64,000 nt of DNA from Klebsiella aerogenes KCTC 2190 (GCF_000215745.1 NC_015663.1:806001-870000), one strand, 5' to 3'. Positions 20,621 through 33,445 are shown, counted from the first letter of the stretch. Program-made: numbers and translations. Notes: a model not told the origin generated them from the letters alone.

Positions 20621-21622
20621 TCAGAAGTCGTAGTTGTTGATGTTCTCTTTGCTGAACACCACGCGCTCCGGCAGCAGCACGATACCGTTGCCCTTCGCCT
20701 CATACTGGTAGCCCTGCACGCTATTCGGTTCGACCTTCAGCGAGCCGATATCTTTCACCTCAACGCTGTCGCCGACGTTAAGATCGCCCTTTTTCAACAA
20801 TCGATCGGCGACGTTAACCGCAATTTTGCCCTGCTGAACCACATCCCACAGGCCGAACGCTTTCACCGTGCCGCGCTCAACGTACGGGCGCATCACGTTC
20901 GGAGTACTAAAGCCGACGATCGCCACGCCCTGACGCTTGAGGTTCTCCGCCGCCTGCGCCGCCGCCGGCAGCGCATTGGCATCCGGCGCGATAATGGCGT
21001 CGAGATCCGGATACGCTTTTAAGATCCCCTCGGCGGTTTGCAGCGATTTGGTGGCATCGTTATAGCCAAACTGGGTGGTGACGATTTGCCACTGCGGATG
21101 CTCTTTTTCGATTTTGGCTTTGGCTTCCTTCACCCACTGGTTCTGGTCGGTCACCGTCGGGCTGGAGTAGAAAAACGCGACTTTGGCGGCAGGTTTGCTG
21201 ACCTGCTTTTCCGCCATCTCGACCAGCAGGCCGCCGAGCTGCTGCGGCGTGCCCTGGTTGATATAGATGCTGCGGCACTCCGGCTTGGTATCGGAATCCC
21301 AGGTCAGGACTTTCACCCCGCGCTGCATCGCCCGCTTCAGCGCCGGACACAGGCCATCCGGCGAGACGGCGGAGACGATAATCGCGTTGTAGCCCTGGTT
21401 GACGAAGTTGTTGATAAGCTGTACCTGGCCGGAGACGCTGGGCTCGGTGGGACCGTCATAGGTGACATCCACGCCCAGCGCTTTCCCCGCCTCTTTCGCG
21501 CCGTTGCCGCCGCTGGTAAAGAAGCCGACGCCGACCAGCTTAGGAATAAAGGCGATGCGGTCCGCCGCCTGTGCGGTGACTACGCTCATCGCCAGCGCCA
21601 GCACGATCAGTTTTAATTTCAT
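20621..21622 (-). CDS. lsrB: AI-2-binding periplasmic protein LsrB
   Basis: A 333-residue solute-binding protein of the ribose-binding type that captures R-THMF AI-2 and delivers it to LsrACD. The signal peptide is [19 protein letters not shown], cut before ADRIAFI. Known ligand-contact residues lie in regions like [16 protein letters not shown] and [17 protein letters not shown]. The start is set at MKLKL because the 20 further upstream codons lie inside lsrD and would spoil the signal peptide; GGAGCA precedes it. It lies 1 bp after lsrD. Confidence 0.95.
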   Translation of the reverse strand: MKLKLIVLALAMSVVTAQAADRIAFIPKLVGVGFFTSGGNGAKEAGKALGVDVTYDGPTEPSVSGQVQLINNFVNQGYNAIIVSAVSPDGLCPALKRAMQRGVKVLTWDSDTKPECRSIYINQGTPQQLGGLLVEMAEKQVSKPAAKVAFFYSSPTVTDQNQWVKEAKAKIEKEHPQWQIVTTQFGYNDATKSLQTAEGILKAYPDLDAIIAPDANALPAAAQAAENLKRQGVAIVGFSTPNVMRPYVERGTVKAFGLWDVVQQGKIAVNVADRLLKKGDLNVGDSVEVKDIGSLKVEPNSVQGYQYEAKGNGIVLLPERVVFSKENINNYDF

Positions 21623-21623
21623 T

Positions 21624-22622
21624 TTATGCTCCGATTGTTTTATGCGAGAAAAGACGCCGCCAGGTCGCGCGCACCCATTCACGGTGCAGGCTCAGCGAAC
21701 GCCCCATCACCACCACAACCAACAGCGCCCCTGACAGCGCGCTCGACACCTGGTTGGGGATGCCGACCATCTGTAAACCCTGTTGCAGATACCCCACCAG
21801 CAATGCCGCCAGCGCGGTACCTAGTATCGATCCCGAGCCGCCGTAAATATTGGCCCCGCCGAGCACCGCCGCGGTCAGCGCCGGCATCAGCAGGTCGCGG
21901 CCTAAATCCGAACGCGCCGAGCCGAAATAGGAGACCATCACCAGCGCCGCGACCGCCGAGGCGACGCCAACCAGGCCATACAGCACGTACGGGATGCCGT
22001 TCACCGACAGCGCGGCATAGCGCGCGGCGCGCGGGTTTTGCCCGAGCAAAAAGAGGTGGCGGCCAAAGCGCCCGCGATGGGCCAGTAGCCAGAAGAAAAA
22101 GGTGATAATCGCGAATAGCACCAGCGGCAGCGGCAGTCCGGCGAGGGTTAAATTGGCGAAGGCGGTGAAGCTATCGGGAAAACCGCCAATCCCCTCGTAA
22201 CCGGTCGCGCCGGCCATCCCGGAAAGCAACAGCGCGCCGCCGCCGTACAGATATAGCGTACCAAGCGTGATCACCAGCGGGCTGATGCCGGTGTAGTGAA
22301 TCAGCGCGGCGTTGAATAACCCGCACAGCAGCCCCAAGAGCAACGTCAGCGATACCGCGAGCCACAGCGGCCAGCCCGCCTGGGTCATCACCCCGAGGGC
22401 GATGGCGCACAGGCCGATGGTCGAGCCCAACGAAATATCGATCCCGCCGCTGATGATCACCAGCGTCAGCGGCAGCGCGACGATGCCGATGCAGATAAAG
22501 TCGCTGGTGCTAAAGAGCAGCATATTGATATCCAGCATGCGCGGATTCAAGGTGCCGAATAGCAGGATTTCCGCGATCAGCAACGCCAGCAGCGCGCTTT
22601 CCCAGTTAAGCTTCAGCTTCAT
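21624..22622 (-). CDS. lsrD: AI-2 ABC transporter permease LsrD
   Basis: A 332-residue permease of the ribose/AI-2 ABC transporter family with about 9-10 hydrophobic segments. It pairs with LsrC to form the inner-membrane channel for AI-2. Family segments include [19 protein letters not shown] and [20 protein letters not shown]. Its start abuts the lsrC stop directly, and lsrB follows after 1 bp. Length matches E. coli LsrD (about 330). Confidence 0.95.
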   Translation of the reverse strand: MKLKLNWESALLALLIAEILLFGTLNPRMLDINMLLFSTSDFICIGIVALPLTLVIISGGIDISLGSTIGLCAIALGVMTQAGWPLWLAVSLTLLLGLLCGLFNAALIHYTGISPLVITLGTLYLYGGGALLLSGMAGATGYEGIGGFPDSFTAFANLTLAGLPLPLVLFAIITFFFWLLAHRGRFGRHLFLLGQNPRAARYAALSVNGIPYVLYGLVGVASAVAALVMVSYFGSARSDLGRDLLMPALTAAVLGGANIYGGSGSILGTALAALLVGYLQQGLQMVGIPNQVSSALSGALLVVVVMGRSLSLHREWVRATWRRLFSHKTIGA

Positions 22623-23657
22623 TTAAGCCACCTCTTTGCTTTTGCGTTCGGGAAAGCGGGCAACCTGTTTGCTTCCTTTGTTACCTGGCTGAAAACGGCT
22701 GTACTTCAGCGCCCGCTGATGGCGGGCCAGCGCCTGACGCAGGCGGCCATCGAGCACCAGCACACCGAGCAGCACCAGGCCGGCGATAAAGTCATTCCAC
22801 CAGGCGGGAAGGCGGAACAGCACCAGTACGGTGTCAATTTGGGTGAGGAAAAAGGCGCCGAGAAACGCGCCAAGCAGCGTGCCGGTGCCGCCGAGCAGCG
22901 AGATCCCGCCCAGCACGCAGGCGGCGATGGCTTTCATCTCCAGGCCGCTGCCGGTCTGATTAGGCACAAAACCAATCTGCGCGGCGAAGACGATCCCGGC
23001 GCAGGCCGCCAGCATACCGTTGAGAGTAAAGGCCAGCATCCGCGTGCGGTTGACCGCCACCCCCAGCTGACGCGCGGCGGCGAGGTTATCGCCAACGGCG
23101 TAAAAATCACGACCGAATGCGGTGCGCGACAACAGCCAGCCGCCTGCCAGCAGCAGCGCCAGCACCAGCCAGCCCAGCGGCGACACGCCGATAAACGCGG
23201 GCTCCGAGAGCGATTTCAGGCTGTCGGGCAAACCCTCGATCCATTTCCCACCGGTCCACAGCAACATCACCCCGCGATACAACCCCAGCGTACCGAGCGT
23301 CGCGACGATCGCCGGGATGCGCAGCCCCACCACCAGCAGGCCGTTAAAAGCTCCGGCCAGCGCGCCAATCGCCAGCGCGAAGGCGATAGCCGTCGCCAGC
23401 CCGTAACCGTAGTTCAGCGCCACGCCGACGGCGATGGCGCACAGCCCAACGGTCGAACCTACCGACACGTCAATATTGCGGGTCAGCATCACCAGCGTCG
23501 CGCCCAATGCCAGCAGGCAGAGGATCTGCGAGCTGGCGAAAATCATCGCCAGGGTCTGCAGGCTGAAATAGGCTGGATTGAGCGCCACCAGCACGACAAA
23601 GAGCGCCACGATGGCAAAGAAGGCGCTCAGTTCGCGATTCTTCAGTAACGTTTTCAT
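22623..23657 (-). CDS. lsrC: AI-2 ABC transporter permease LsrC
   Basis: A 344-residue membrane permease, partner of LsrD. Typical stretches are [20 protein letters not shown] and [20 protein letters not shown]. The first codons overlap the lsrA stop by 4 bp (ATGA). The C-terminal tail after the last membrane segment is basic and extends about 30 residues into the cytoplasm ([20 protein letters not shown]). Confidence 0.95.
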   Translation of the reverse strand: MKTLLKNRELSAFFAIVALFVVLVALNPAYFSLQTLAMIFASSQILCLLALGATLVMLTRNIDVSVGSTVGLCAIAVGVALNYGYGLATAIAFALAIGALAGAFNGLLVVGLRIPAIVATLGTLGLYRGVMLLWTGGKWIEGLPDSLKSLSEPAFIGVSPLGWLVLALLLAGGWLLSRTAFGRDFYAVGDNLAAARQLGVAVNRTRMLAFTLNGMLAACAGIVFAAQIGFVPNQTGSGLEMKAIAACVLGGISLLGGTGTLLGAFLGAFFLTQIDTVLVLFRLPAWWNDFIAGLVLLGVLVLDGRLRQALARHQRALKYSRFQPGNKGSKQVARFPERKSKEVA

Positions 23658-25141
23658 GCCTGTCCTCCGAAGGCCAGGGTCATCATGCGATCGACGGTCA
23701 CCGCCTGCCGCGCCAGCTCGCCGCTGTAGCGGCCCTGATGCATCACCAGCACCCGGTCGGCAAGGCCGACGAACTCATCCACATCGGAAGAGATCATCAG
23801 CACCGCCACGTTTTGCGCGGCAACGCTTTTTAGCAGTTGATAGATATCGGTGCGGGCGGAGACATCCACGCCGCGCGTCGGCTCATCGACAATCAGCAGT
23901 AACGGATTAGCTTCCAGACAGCGCGCCAGCAGCACTTTTTGCTGGTTGCCGCCAGAGAGAGTGCGCACCGGCTGATCGCCATCGGCCAGCTTGATCCCCA
24001 GTGCCCGGTGATAGCGTTCAACCACCGCCGCCTCCCGTTTCCCCTGCTGCCACCACGACGGCTGATTGAACATCACCGTGTTCCAGCGCACCGGCGCATC
24101 GAGAAACAGCCCCGAGACCTGGCGGTCTTCCGGCAGATAGACCAGCCCGCTGGCCAACCTGGCGCGGGTGCTGTCGCGGCTAATCTCGCGGTTCTCCAGC
24201 CAGATTCGCCCGGCGCGCGGTGTACGCAGGCCGTATAAGGTTTCAGCAAATTCGGTGCGCCCGGATCCCACCAACCCGGCCAGACCGACGATCTCTCCGG
24301 CGCGGATCTCCAGATTGAGATCGATAAAGCCTTCGCCGGTAAGATCTTCCACCCGCAGCACGGGAAAGTCCTGCGGTTGAGTACGGCGGTTGCCCGGTAG
24401 CGACAGCCACAGCTTTTGCGTGTCGCTCAGCGCATGGTCGCGGCTGACCGGCGTCATCGCGTTAATCAGTTGCTCATCGCGGTATGCCGCGGTCTCGCCG
24501 CTCAGCACCACCGCGCCGTCGCGCATCACCGAAATATGGCTGGCAAGCTGGCGGATTTCGGGCAATTTGTGTGAGATAAAGACGATCCCAACGTCCAGCG
24601 CCTGTAACGCGCGGATCTGGCTAAACAGTCTCTCGGTTTCACCCGGCGTTAAAGAGGCGGTGGGTTCATCCAGGATCAGGATCCTGGCCTCGCGCATCAG
24701 CCCGCGCAGGATCTCGACCATCTGTTGATCGGCTACCTCGAGCGTGCTGGCGCTGGCGTCGAGGTTGATCTGGCAGTTCAACTGCTGCAGTTTGTCCTGC
24801 AACCGCGCGACGGTATCCGCCCGCTTCGGCAGGCGGAAAAGAATGTTCTCGCGCACGCTGAGGTTGGGAAACAGCATCGGCTCCTGCGGCACCAAATAGA
24901 TGCCTAACTGATGAGCCAGCGCCGGATTGAGGCGCGCAAACGCGCGTTCGCCGATCGTCAGTTCACCGCTATCCGGCGTTTCGACGCCGGCGATGATCTT
25001 CATCAGCGTCGATTTACCCGCGCCGTTGCCGCCCATCAGCGCATGCACCTGGCCCGCGCCTAGCGTGAAATCAATGCCCTTGAGCACCGCAACGCCGGAG
25101 AACTGTTTGCAAATCTGGCGAGCTTCAAGCAGTGGCTTCAT
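23654..25141 (-). CDS. lsrA: AI-2 ABC transporter ATPase LsrA
   Basis: A protein of about 495 residues with two ABC domains, as in ribose transporters. It powers AI-2 import through LsrCD. The first domain has Walker [10 protein letters not shown], signature-like LDVADQQM region [10 protein letters not shown] and Walker [12 protein letters not shown]; the second has the degenerate [17 protein letters not shown] and [12 protein letters not shown]. Two adjacent ATGs (25144 and 25141) are possible; the second has GAGG at a 7-base spacing. The frame extends about 15 codons further upstream, but those codons fall in the LsrR operator. Confidence 0.94.
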   Translation of the reverse strand: MKPLLEARQICKQFSGVAVLKGIDFTLGAGQVHALMGGNGAGKSTLMKIIAGVETPDSGELTIGERAFARLNPALAHQLGIYLVPQEPMLFPNLSVRENILFRLPKRADTVARLQDKLQQLNCQINLDASASTLEVADQQMVEILRGLMREARILILDEPTASLTPGETERLFSQIRALQALDVGIVFISHKLPEIRQLASHISVMRDGAVVLSGETAAYRDEQLINAMTPVSRDHALSDTQKLWLSLPGNRRTQPQDFPVLRVEDLTGEGFIDLNLEIRAGEIVGLAGLVGSGRTEFAETLYGLRTPRAGRIWLENREISRDSTRARLASGLVYLPEDRQVSGLFLDAPVRWNTVMFNQPSWWQQGKREAAVVERYHRALGIKLADGDQPVRTLSGGNQQKVLLARCLEANPLLLIVDEPTRGVDVSARTDIYQLLKSVAAQNVAVLMISSDVDEFVGLADRVLVMHQGRYSGELARQAVTVDRMMTLAFGGQA

Positions 25142-25154
25142 CATCGCGCCTCGA

Positions 25155-25189
25155 TTGAACAAATGATTTTTAAATTTAATAATGTTCAA
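25155..25189. promoter_or_regulatory. Putative LsrR operator at lsrA
   Basis: A dyad TTGAACA ... TGTTCAA with a 21-bp AT-rich centre, just upstream of the lsrA ribosome-binding site. By my alignment it shares 23 of 35 positions with the site at lsrR, including GAACA, ATGAT and GTTCAA. Confidence 0.65.
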
Positions 25190-25321
25190 AAGCGTAGACG
25201 GTGAACTATATTTACAACCGTGCGAAGATCACACTTTGGTGCTTTAGATCATCAGGAAAAAATGGGCCAGCGATGAAAGATCCGTTTTGCCAGTCGGCTC
25301 ACACTTTCCGATCACGCAATA

Positions 25322-25356
25322 GCGAACATATGATCTAAATTTTTATAAGAGTTCAA
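25322..25356. promoter_or_regulatory. Putative LsrR operator at lsrR
   Basis: GCGAACATATGAT ... GAGTTCAA ends 3 bp before the lsrR start. It lies in the same left-to-right orientation as the lsrA site. The 130 bp between the two sites contain TCACA half-sites that could bind CRP, though no convincing full CRP box is visible. Confidence 0.62.
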
Positions 25357-25359
25357 TTT

Positions 25360-26331
25360 ATGAGCGAAAAACGCATTACGGAAGAGAACCGCTACGCCGG
25401 GCTGGCGTTAGCCGAGGAAGAGCTGGTGGCGCGGGTGGCGTGGTGCTACTACCACGACGGCCTGACGCAAAATGACATCGGCGAGCGTTTGGGGCTGCCG
25501 CGGCTGAAGATTTCCCGTCTGCTGGAGAAAGGCCGCCAGTCCGGGGTGATCCGCGTGCAGATCAACTCGCGCTATGAGGGCTGTCTGGCGCTGGAAAGTG
25601 AACTCCAGCAGCGTTTTGGCCTCAAGATTGCCCGCGTTCTGCCGGCGCTCAACACCCCGCCGATGAATACCCGGCTGGGTATCGGCGCGGCGCAGTCGCT
25701 GATGGGCATTCTGCAACCGGGGCAATTATTGGCAGTCGGTTTCGGCGAAGCCACCATGAGCTGCCTGCAGCATCTCAGCGGCTTTATCGGCTCGCAGCAG
25801 GTGCGGCTGGTGACCCTCTCCGGCGGCGTCGGCCCCTATATGACCGGCATCGGCCAGCTTGATGCCGCCTGCAGCGTCAGCATTATTCCGGCGCCGCTGC
25901 GGGTCTCTTCGGCGGAGGTCGCCGAGATCCTGCGCTGCGAGTCGAGCGTGCGCGACGTGATGCTGGCGGCGACGGCGGCGGACGCGGCGGTGGTTGGCAT
26001 TGGCGCCATCGATCAGCGGCGCGACGCCACCATTTTACGCTCCGGCTATATCAGCGAGGGCGAACAGCTGATGTACGCGCGCAAAGGCGCGGTCGGCGAT
26101 ATTTTAGGTTATTTCCTGCAGGCCGACGGCCGGCCGGTAGAAGGACTGGAGATCCATCGGGAACTGCTCGGCATAACCCTTGATGAGCTGGCGCAGCTGC
26201 CAACCATTGTCGGCGTCGCCGGGGGAGAACAAAAAGCGCAGGCGATTCATGCCGCTCTGATTGGCAAGCGCATTAATGGCCTGGTAACGGAAGAGACAAC
26301 AGCACGCGCGGTGCTCGCACTGGCCTCCTGA
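25360..26331 (+). CDS. lsrR: lsr operon repressor LsrR
   Basis: A 323-residue SorC/DeoR-like regulator. It represses both lsr promoters until phospho-AI-2 binds. The helix-turn-helix is visible near residues 33-60 ([20 protein letters not shown]), and the C-terminal sugar-phosphate-binding domain shows [25 protein letters not shown] and [12 protein letters not shown]. It is divergent from lsrA and is followed 37 bp later by lsrK. The ribosome-binding site is weak (AAGAG), consistent with low expression. Confidence 0.95.
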   Translation: MSEKRITEENRYAGLALAEEELVARVAWCYYHDGLTQNDIGERLGLPRLKISRLLEKGRQSGVIRVQINSRYEGCLALESELQQRFGLKIARVLPALNTPPMNTRLGIGAAQSLMGILQPGQLLAVGFGEATMSCLQHLSGFIGSQQVRLVTLSGGVGPYMTGIGQLDAACSVSIIPAPLRVSSAEVAEILRCESSVRDVMLAATAADAAVVGIGAIDQRRDATILRSGYISEGEQLMYARKGAVGDILGYFLQADGRPVEGLEIHRELLGITLDELAQLPTIVGVAGGEQKAQAIHAALIGKRINGLVTEETTARAVLALAS

Positions 26332-26368
26332 CGGCCTGGCGCCGCGCGACAACAGCGAGGCGCATGTC

Positions 26369-27967
26369 ATGAGTTACCTGTTAGCGTTAGATGCCGGGAC
26401 CGGCAGCATTCGGGCGATCATTTTCGATCTTAATGGGCGCCAGTTGGCGGTAGGCCAGGCCGAATGGAAACACCTGAGCGTCGATAACGTCCCCGGCTCG
26501 ATGGAGTTCGACCTTACCACCAACTGGCAGCTGGCCTGCCAGTGCATTCGCCAGGCGCTCGATGCCGCCCGGCTCTCTGCCGCCGATATTCAGTCCGTCG
26601 CCTGCTGTTCGATGCGCGAAGGGATCGTCCTCTATGACCGCGACGGCGAGGCCATCTGGGCCTGCGCCAACGTCGATGCCCGCGCCAGCCGCGAAGTGGC
26701 GGAGCTTAAGGAGATCCACGACTATCGTTTTGAATCCGAGGTATACGAGGTCTCGGGACAAACCCTGGCGCTTAGCGCCATGCCGCGCCTGCTGTGGCTG
26801 GCGCACCACCGCCCCGATATCTACCGCAAAGCGGCAACCATCACCATGATCAGCGACTGGCTGGCGGCGAAGCTATCCGGCGAGCTGGCGGTCGACCCGT
26901 CAAACGCCGGCACCACCGGCATGCTCGACCTGTTCAGCCGCGACTGGCGTCCGGCGCTGCTGGATATGGCCGGGCTGCGCGCCGATATGCTGTCGCCGGT
27001 CAAAGAGACCGGTACCCTGCTGGGCGCCGTCACCGAAACGGCGGCACAGCAGAGCGGCCTGCGCGCCGGGACGCCGGTAGTGATGGGCGGCGGCGACGTC
27101 CAGCTCGGCTGCCTGGGCCTTGGGGTGGTGCGCGCCGGGCAAACTGCAGTACTCGGCGGCACTTTCTGGCAGCAGGTGGTCAACCTGCCGCAGGTGCGTA
27201 CCGATCCGCAGATGAATATTCGCGTTAATCCTCATGTCATTCCCGGCATGGCGCAGGCGGAATCGATCAGCTTCTTTACCGGGCTGACCATGCGCTGGTT
27301 CCGCGACGCCTTCTGCGCTGAAGAAAAACTGATTGCCGAGCGGCTCGGCGTTGATGCCTATTCACTACTGGAAGAGATGGCCAGCCGCGTGCCAGCCGGT
27401 TCCCATGGCGTGATGCCTATTTTTTCCGACGCCATGCACTTTAAGCAGTGGTACCACGCCGCGCCGTCGTTTATTAACCTCTCCATCGATCCGGAGAAGT
27501 GCAACAAAGCGACCCTGTTCCGCGCGCTGGAGGAGAACGCGGCGATTGTCTCCGCCTGCAACCTGGCGCAGATTTCACAGTTCTCCGGGGTGACATTCGA
27601 GAGCCTGGTGTTTGCCGGCGGCGGCTCTAAAGGCGCGCTGTGGAGCCAGATCCTCAGCGACGTCATCGGCCTGCCGGTGCGGGTGCCGGTCGTCCGCGAA
27701 GCCACCGCTCTGGGCTGCGCCATCGCCGCCGGAACCGGCGCCGGACTGTATGGCGATATGGCCAGTACAGGAGAACGGTTAGTGAGCTGGCACCGCGAGT
27801 TCACCCCAAATCCGCAGCATCGCGAGCTGTATCAGGAGATGATGAGCAAGTGGCAGACGGTGTACGCCGATCAGCTTGGCCTTGTCGATAGCGGGCTGAC
27901 AACATCGATGTGGCAGGCACCGGGCCTGGAGCGCCGCCAGCGCGTAGCGTCTTCCCCGTCACCCTAA
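26369..27967 (+). CDS. lsrK: Autoinducer-2 kinase LsrK
   Basis: A 532-residue FGGY-family kinase that phosphorylates imported AI-2 and thereby makes the LsrR inducer. Motifs are [20 protein letters not shown] at the N-terminus, [36 protein letters not shown] and [17 protein letters not shown]. Compared with E. coli the protein starts about 13 residues later and ends with an extra tail of about 12 residues ([12 protein letters not shown]) beyond the usual end at APGL. The tail probably arose from read-out into flanking DNA and is unlikely to matter for catalysis. Confidence 0.95.
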   Translation: MSYLLALDAGTGSIRAIIFDLNGRQLAVGQAEWKHLSVDNVPGSMEFDLTTNWQLACQCIRQALDAARLSAADIQSVACCSMREGIVLYDRDGEAIWACANVDARASREVAELKEIHDYRFESEVYEVSGQTLALSAMPRLLWLAHHRPDIYRKAATITMISDWLAAKLSGELAVDPSNAGTTGMLDLFSRDWRPALLDMAGLRADMLSPVKETGTLLGAVTETAAQQSGLRAGTPVVMGGGDVQLGCLGLGVVRAGQTAVLGGTFWQQVVNLPQVRTDPQMNIRVNPHVIPGMAQAESISFFTGLTMRWFRDAFCAEEKLIAERLGVDAYSLLEEMASRVPAGSHGVMPIFSDAMHFKQWYHAAPSFINLSIDPEKCNKATLFRALEENAAIVSACNLAQISQFSGVTFESLVFAGGGSKGALWSQILSDVIGLPVRVPVVREATALGCAIAAGTGAGLYGDMASTGERLVSWHREFTPNPQHRELYQEMMSKWQTVYADQLGLVDSGLTTSMWQAPGLERRQRVASSPSP

Positions 27968-27991
27968 CCACCAGTACCGATCCGCCTTTCC

Positions 27992-28012
27992 CCCTCTCCC
28001 TTTGGGAGAGGG
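27992..28012 (+). terminator. Hairpin after lsrK
   Basis: CCCTCTCCC and GGGAGAGGG pair around TTT. It is the same hairpin type as the tandem terminators on the other side of the lsr cluster. No T-run follows. The remaining 136 bp to fadH hold its promoter but nothing else recognisable. Confidence 0.6.
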
Positions 28013-28106
28013 CCGGGGTGAGGGACAACGATTTCCGTTCTTTGAATCCCATCACAATCACCGCACTCCCCTTTTCCCTTTTTCTCCGCGACGGCTAAAT
28101 TAGTAA

Positions 28107-30170
<2,064 letters not shown>

Positions 30171-30175
30171 CCGTG

Positions 30176-30288
30176 TCCCGGGGGCGGCGCGATGCGCCTT
30201 CCCCGGGCTACCACGATAATCCCGAACGGTTGCCCGGCTAAGGCGACAGTCGGTAGCCCGGCTAAGGCGACAGCCGCAAGCCGGGGGG
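30176..30288. repeat. REP cluster between fadH and rlmG
   Basis: Several REP-like arms: CCCGGGGGCGGCGCGATGCG with CCTTCCCCGGG, then two copies of GCCCGGCTAAGGCGACAG. They fill most of the 133 bp between these convergent genes and probably act as the transcript ends. Confidence 0.75.
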
Positions 30289-30303
30289 AAACAACAACAA
30301 GAA

Positions 30304-31434
30304 TCAGCGCTGCTTACGCACCTTCGTTGCTTTCAAAATGACAAACTTATTGTTCGTCGCAATCGTCGTGCAATTACCAAAAGCGCGCTTCAGCTTACGG
30401 AAGTAATCGAGGTGGCGGTTGCCGACGACGTACAGCTCGCCGCCGTATTTCAGGCTGCGGCGGGCATCGTTAAACATCTGCCAGGCGATATGGTCGGTAA
30501 TAGCGTGTTGCTGATGGAACGGCGGATTACACAGAATCGCCGTAAAGCGGTCGGGCTCAATGCCGGAGAGCGAGTTGTTGACCATGAATTCACAGCGTGC
30601 GATATCTTCCGGCAGGTTGCGCTCGACGTTCAAACGGCTGGAAGCCACCGCCATGTGCGACTCATCGGTGAACATCACGCTGGCTTTTGGATTTTGCGCC
30701 AGCGCCTGCAGGCCAATCACCCCATTGCCGCAGCCGAGATCGGCGATCTCGCCTTCTAAATCAGACGGTAAGTGCTGAAGGAAGAAACGCGCGCCGATGT
30801 CCAGGCCGCTGCGGGCAAAAACGTTGGCGTGGTTATGGATGGTCCACGGCGTACCGTCCAGCTTCCAGCTGTAGGTTTGCGGCGCATCGGCAAGCTTGGG
30901 GGCCGTGAAAACGCAGTGGATCAGACGCGCTTTTTTCCACGCCAGCGAGGTGGTGGTAGTGCCGAGGATTTTTTCAAACAGCGCCAGCGTCGAGTTGTGC
31001 ACATCTCGGGCTTTCGCCGCGGCGATAATGCGGGTTTCCGGCGTCACCACTTCGCGCAGCGCGCGCAGTTGCTGTTCCAGCAGCGCCAGCTGTTTTGGCA
31101 CCTTAATCAGCACCAGCGCCGGCGCGGCCGGCAGCGGGCTCAGGCTATCCTGAAAGCGCACGCTCTCTTCATCGATACCGTTCATCCGCAGGTTGTGGCG
31201 GGTCGCCAGCTCGGAAATAAAGGAGTCGTTGATGCTGACCGGGTTGCGCTCCGCCAGCGCGCAGGAGAGCGCGCCGAAGCCGTCGTTGAAGATGAGCGTC
31301 AGGCCGTCGACGTCATTCACCTGTTGCAGCAGATATTCATCCGCCGCTTCCCATGCCTGAAGCGCTTCTTCTTCAGCGTTAGGTGGGAACCGCTCTAATG
31401 TGAATAACTCACCGTTTAACTCTACCTGGCTCAT
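30304..31434 (-). CDS. rlmG: 23S rRNA (guanine-1835-N2)-methyltransferase
   Basis: A 376-residue two-domain methyltransferase that modifies G1835 of 23S rRNA before 50S assembly. The C-terminal Rossmann domain shows the SAM motif ([20 protein letters not shown]) and the catalytic NPPFH motif ([17 protein letters not shown]). The N-terminal half is a degenerate copy of the same fold. It is transcribed divergently from ygjP. Confidence 0.96.
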   Translation of the reverse strand: MSQVELNGELFTLERFPPNAEEEALQAWEAADEYLLQQVNDVDGLTLIFNDGFGALSCALAERNPVSINDSFISELATRHNLRMNGIDEESVRFQDSLSPLPAAPALVLIKVPKQLALLEQQLRALREVVTPETRIIAAAKARDVHNSTLALFEKILGTTTTSLAWKKARLIHCVFTAPKLADAPQTYSWKLDGTPWTIHNHANVFARSGLDIGARFFLQHLPSDLEGEIADLGCGNGVIGLQALAQNPKASVMFTDESHMAVASSRLNVERNLPEDIARCEFMVNNSLSGIEPDRFTAILCNPPFHQQHAITDHIAWQMFNDARRSLKYGGELYVVGNRHLDYFRKLKRAFGNCTTIATNNKFVILKATKVRKQR

Positions 31435-31504
31435 CGCCCCTCCGAAATGCTAAAATTCGCGCGTGTTATCGCTCAATTCTCCGGAGAAGTAAACTTTTTT
31501 CACC

Positions 31505-32005
31505 ATGAACACGCTACCTTACCTTCAGGGCTACCCCGAATCGCTGCTGTCGCAGGTGACCACCTTAATCGAGCAAGACCGTCTCGGCGAGGTGCTGCAA
31601 AAGCGCTATCCGCAGGGGCATGATGTCAACAGTGATAAGGCGTTATATCAATACACCCAGGATCTGAAGGCCCGCTATCTGCGCGGGGCGGCGCCAATCA
31701 ATAAGGTGATGTACGACAGTAAAATCCACGTGCTGAAGAACGCGCTTGGTCTGCATACCGCCATTTCCCGCGTTCAGGGAGGCAAACTGAAAGCCAAAGC
31801 GGAAATCCGCGTAGCGACGGTGTTTCGCGACGCGCCGGAAGCGTTTCTGCGCATGATCGTGGTTCATGAACTGGCGCACTTAAAAGAGAAGGATCACAAC
31901 AAAGCCTTCTATCAGCTGTGCTGTCATATGGAGCCGCAGTATCACCAGTTAGAGTTCGATACCCGCCTGTGGCTGACGCACCTTTCGTTAAACCGTTCTG
32001 CGTGA
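31505..32005 (+). CDS. ygjP: YgjP-type metal-dependent hydrolase
   Basis: A 166-residue zinc-hydrolase-like protein of the YgjP/WLM group. The motif HELAHLKEKDH gives H121, E122, H125 and a third likely ligand H131. Members were annotated as metalloproteases; E. coli YgjP has been described as a UTP pyrophosphatase, which I recall but cannot verify here. It is expressed divergently from rlmG with a 70-bp spacer. ygjQ, which follows it in E. coli, is absent. Confidence 0.88.
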   Translation: MNTLPYLQGYPESLLSQVTTLIEQDRLGEVLQKRYPQGHDVNSDKALYQYTQDLKARYLRGAAPINKVMYDSKIHVLKNALGLHTAISRVQGGKLKAKAEIRVATVFRDAPEAFLRMIVVHELAHLKEKDHNKAFYQLCCHMEPQYHQLEFDTRLWLTHLSLNRSA

Positions 32006-32078
32006 TAGCGCACTCGTTTTGTCATCATGGCGTGCTAGAGTGACGAAAGGTCCCCTTTAACGGAGTTCGTCAACGTTT

Positions 32079-33068
32079 ATGATACGTTTCGCAGTTGTTG
32101 GCACAAACTGGATTACTAAGCAGTTTGTCGATGCCGCCCATGAAACCGGTAAATTTAAACTCACCGCGATTTATTCCCGCAGCCTTGAACAGGCGCAAGC
32201 TTTCGCTAATGACTACCCGGTCGAGCATCTGTTTACCTCGCTCGATGAACTGGCGCAGAGCCCTGACGTTGACGCGGTCTATATTGCCAGCCCGAACTCG
32301 CTACACTTCCCGCAAACCCGCCTGTTCCTGAGCCATAAAAAGCACGTGATTTGCGAAAAGCCGCTGGCATCGAACCTGCAAGAGGTTGAAGCGGCGATTG
32401 CCGTGGCTAAAGAAAACAACGTGGTGCTGTTTGAAGCCTTCAAAACCGCCAGCCTGCCCAACTTCCTGCTGCTGCGCGAAGCGCTCGATAAAGTGGGCAA
32501 ATTACGTAAAGCCTTCATCAACTACTGTCAGTACTCTTCGCGTTATCAGCGCTATCTCGACGGCGAAAACCCGAATACTTTCAACCCGGCCTTTTCCAAT
32601 GGCTCGATTATGGATATCGGTTTTTACTGCCTCGCCTCAGCGGTCGCGCTGTGGGGCGAACCGCAAGCGGTCCATGCCAGCGCCAGCCTGCTGGCAAGCG
32701 GTGTTGATGGCCAGGGCACGGTAGTGCTGAGTTACGGCGATTTCGATGTCACCCTGCACCACTCGAAGGTCAGCGACTCCACTATCCCTAGCGAAATCCA
32801 GGGCGAAGAGGGCGCGCTGGTGATTGAGAAAATCTCCGAATGTCAGAAGGTGGCCTTTATTCCACGCGGCGGAAAAGCGCAGGATCTCACCCAGCCTCAG
32901 CACATCAATACTATGCTGTATGAAGCGGAAGCGTTCGCGCGGCTGGTGGAAGCCAACGATGTCGATCATCCCGGGCTTGAGGTCAGCCGCATTACGGCAA
33001 AACTGCTTAGCGAAATCCGTCGCCAGACCGGCGTGGTCTTCCCGGCGGATACTCAACCTATACCCTAA
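32079..33068 (+). CDS. ygjR: Gfo/Idh/MocA-family NAD(P)-dependent oxidoreductase
   Basis: A 329-residue predicted dehydrogenase with an N-terminal Rossmann fold (IRFAVVGTNWITKQFVDAAH) and the family's EKP motif (HVICEKPLASNLQEVEAA). The C-terminal substrate domain contains NGSIMDIGFYCLASAVALWG. The substrate is unknown. The final codons and the stop are supplied by an ERIC element that begins at 33059, so the C-terminus (TQPIP) may differ from related proteins. Confidence 0.9.
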   Translation: MIRFAVVGTNWITKQFVDAAHETGKFKLTAIYSRSLEQAQAFANDYPVEHLFTSLDELAQSPDVDAVYIASPNSLHFPQTRLFLSHKKHVICEKPLASNLQEVEAAIAVAKENNVVLFEAFKTASLPNFLLLREALDKVGKLRKAFINYCQYSSRYQRYLDGENPNTFNPAFSNGSIMDIGFYCLASAVALWGEPQAVHASASLLASGVDGQGTVVLSYGDFDVTLHHSKVSDSTIPSEIQGEEGALVIEKISECQKVAFIPRGGKAQDLTQPQHINTMLYEAEAFARLVEANDVDHPGLEVSRITAKLLSEIRRQTGVVFPADTQPIP

Positions 33069-33185
33069 ATAATTCAAGTTGCAGGAAGGCGGCAAGTGCG
33101 CGAATCCCCAGGAGCATAGATAACTATGTGACTGGGGTGAACGCACGCAGCCAACGCACCTGCAGCTTGAAGTATGACGGGTATA
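33059..33185. repeat. ERIC element
   Basis: This 127-bp palindromic element has the length and core of enterobacterial repetitive intergenic consensus sequences: GCGAATCCCCAGGAGC ... GTGACTGGGGTGAACG. It is bounded by TATACCC and GGGTATA. It overlaps the last three codons and the stop of ygjR and lies upstream of the alx leader. Confidence 0.92.
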
Positions 33186-33254
33186 GCGTAAAGGAGTGTA
33201 AATGGGCCCTCGACCTCAATTGACGCCCTTTATAACTTGTAATACTTTGTTACG

Positions 33255-33445
33255 TGCAAAGGGGAGTAACTTCCTGGCCGGTCGATCGTCATTACGATGC
33301 GTGCAAAACCGCATCCGGTCGCCGGGCAACAAGATCAAGGATCCATGTCCGCTCTTGTTGTAAGTGAGACCTTGCCGGAAGGCGAGGTCTATGCATAAAA
33401 GCGCAGCGGCTGCCGTCTTCCGACGACAGCCGTTTTGTTTTTATG
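33255..33445 (+). promoter_or_regulatory. Mn/pH-responsive yybP-ykoY riboswitch of alx
   Basis: The leader carries the conserved GGGGAGTA (33261-33268), a hairpin AGACCTTGCC-GGAA-GGCGAGGTCT (33368-33392), and a terminator-like stem CGGCTGCCGTC/GACGACAGCCG with a T-rich run (33407-33442) just before the alx ribosome-binding site. This is the known arrangement of the E. coli alx leader, which responds to alkaline pH and manganese. Boundaries are approximate. Confidence 0.85.

Noticed and set aside
22719..23648. A 309-codon plus-strand frame across lsrC
   Set aside because: It is antisense to lsrC, and its Gln/His/Arg-rich composition is typical of a shadow frame.
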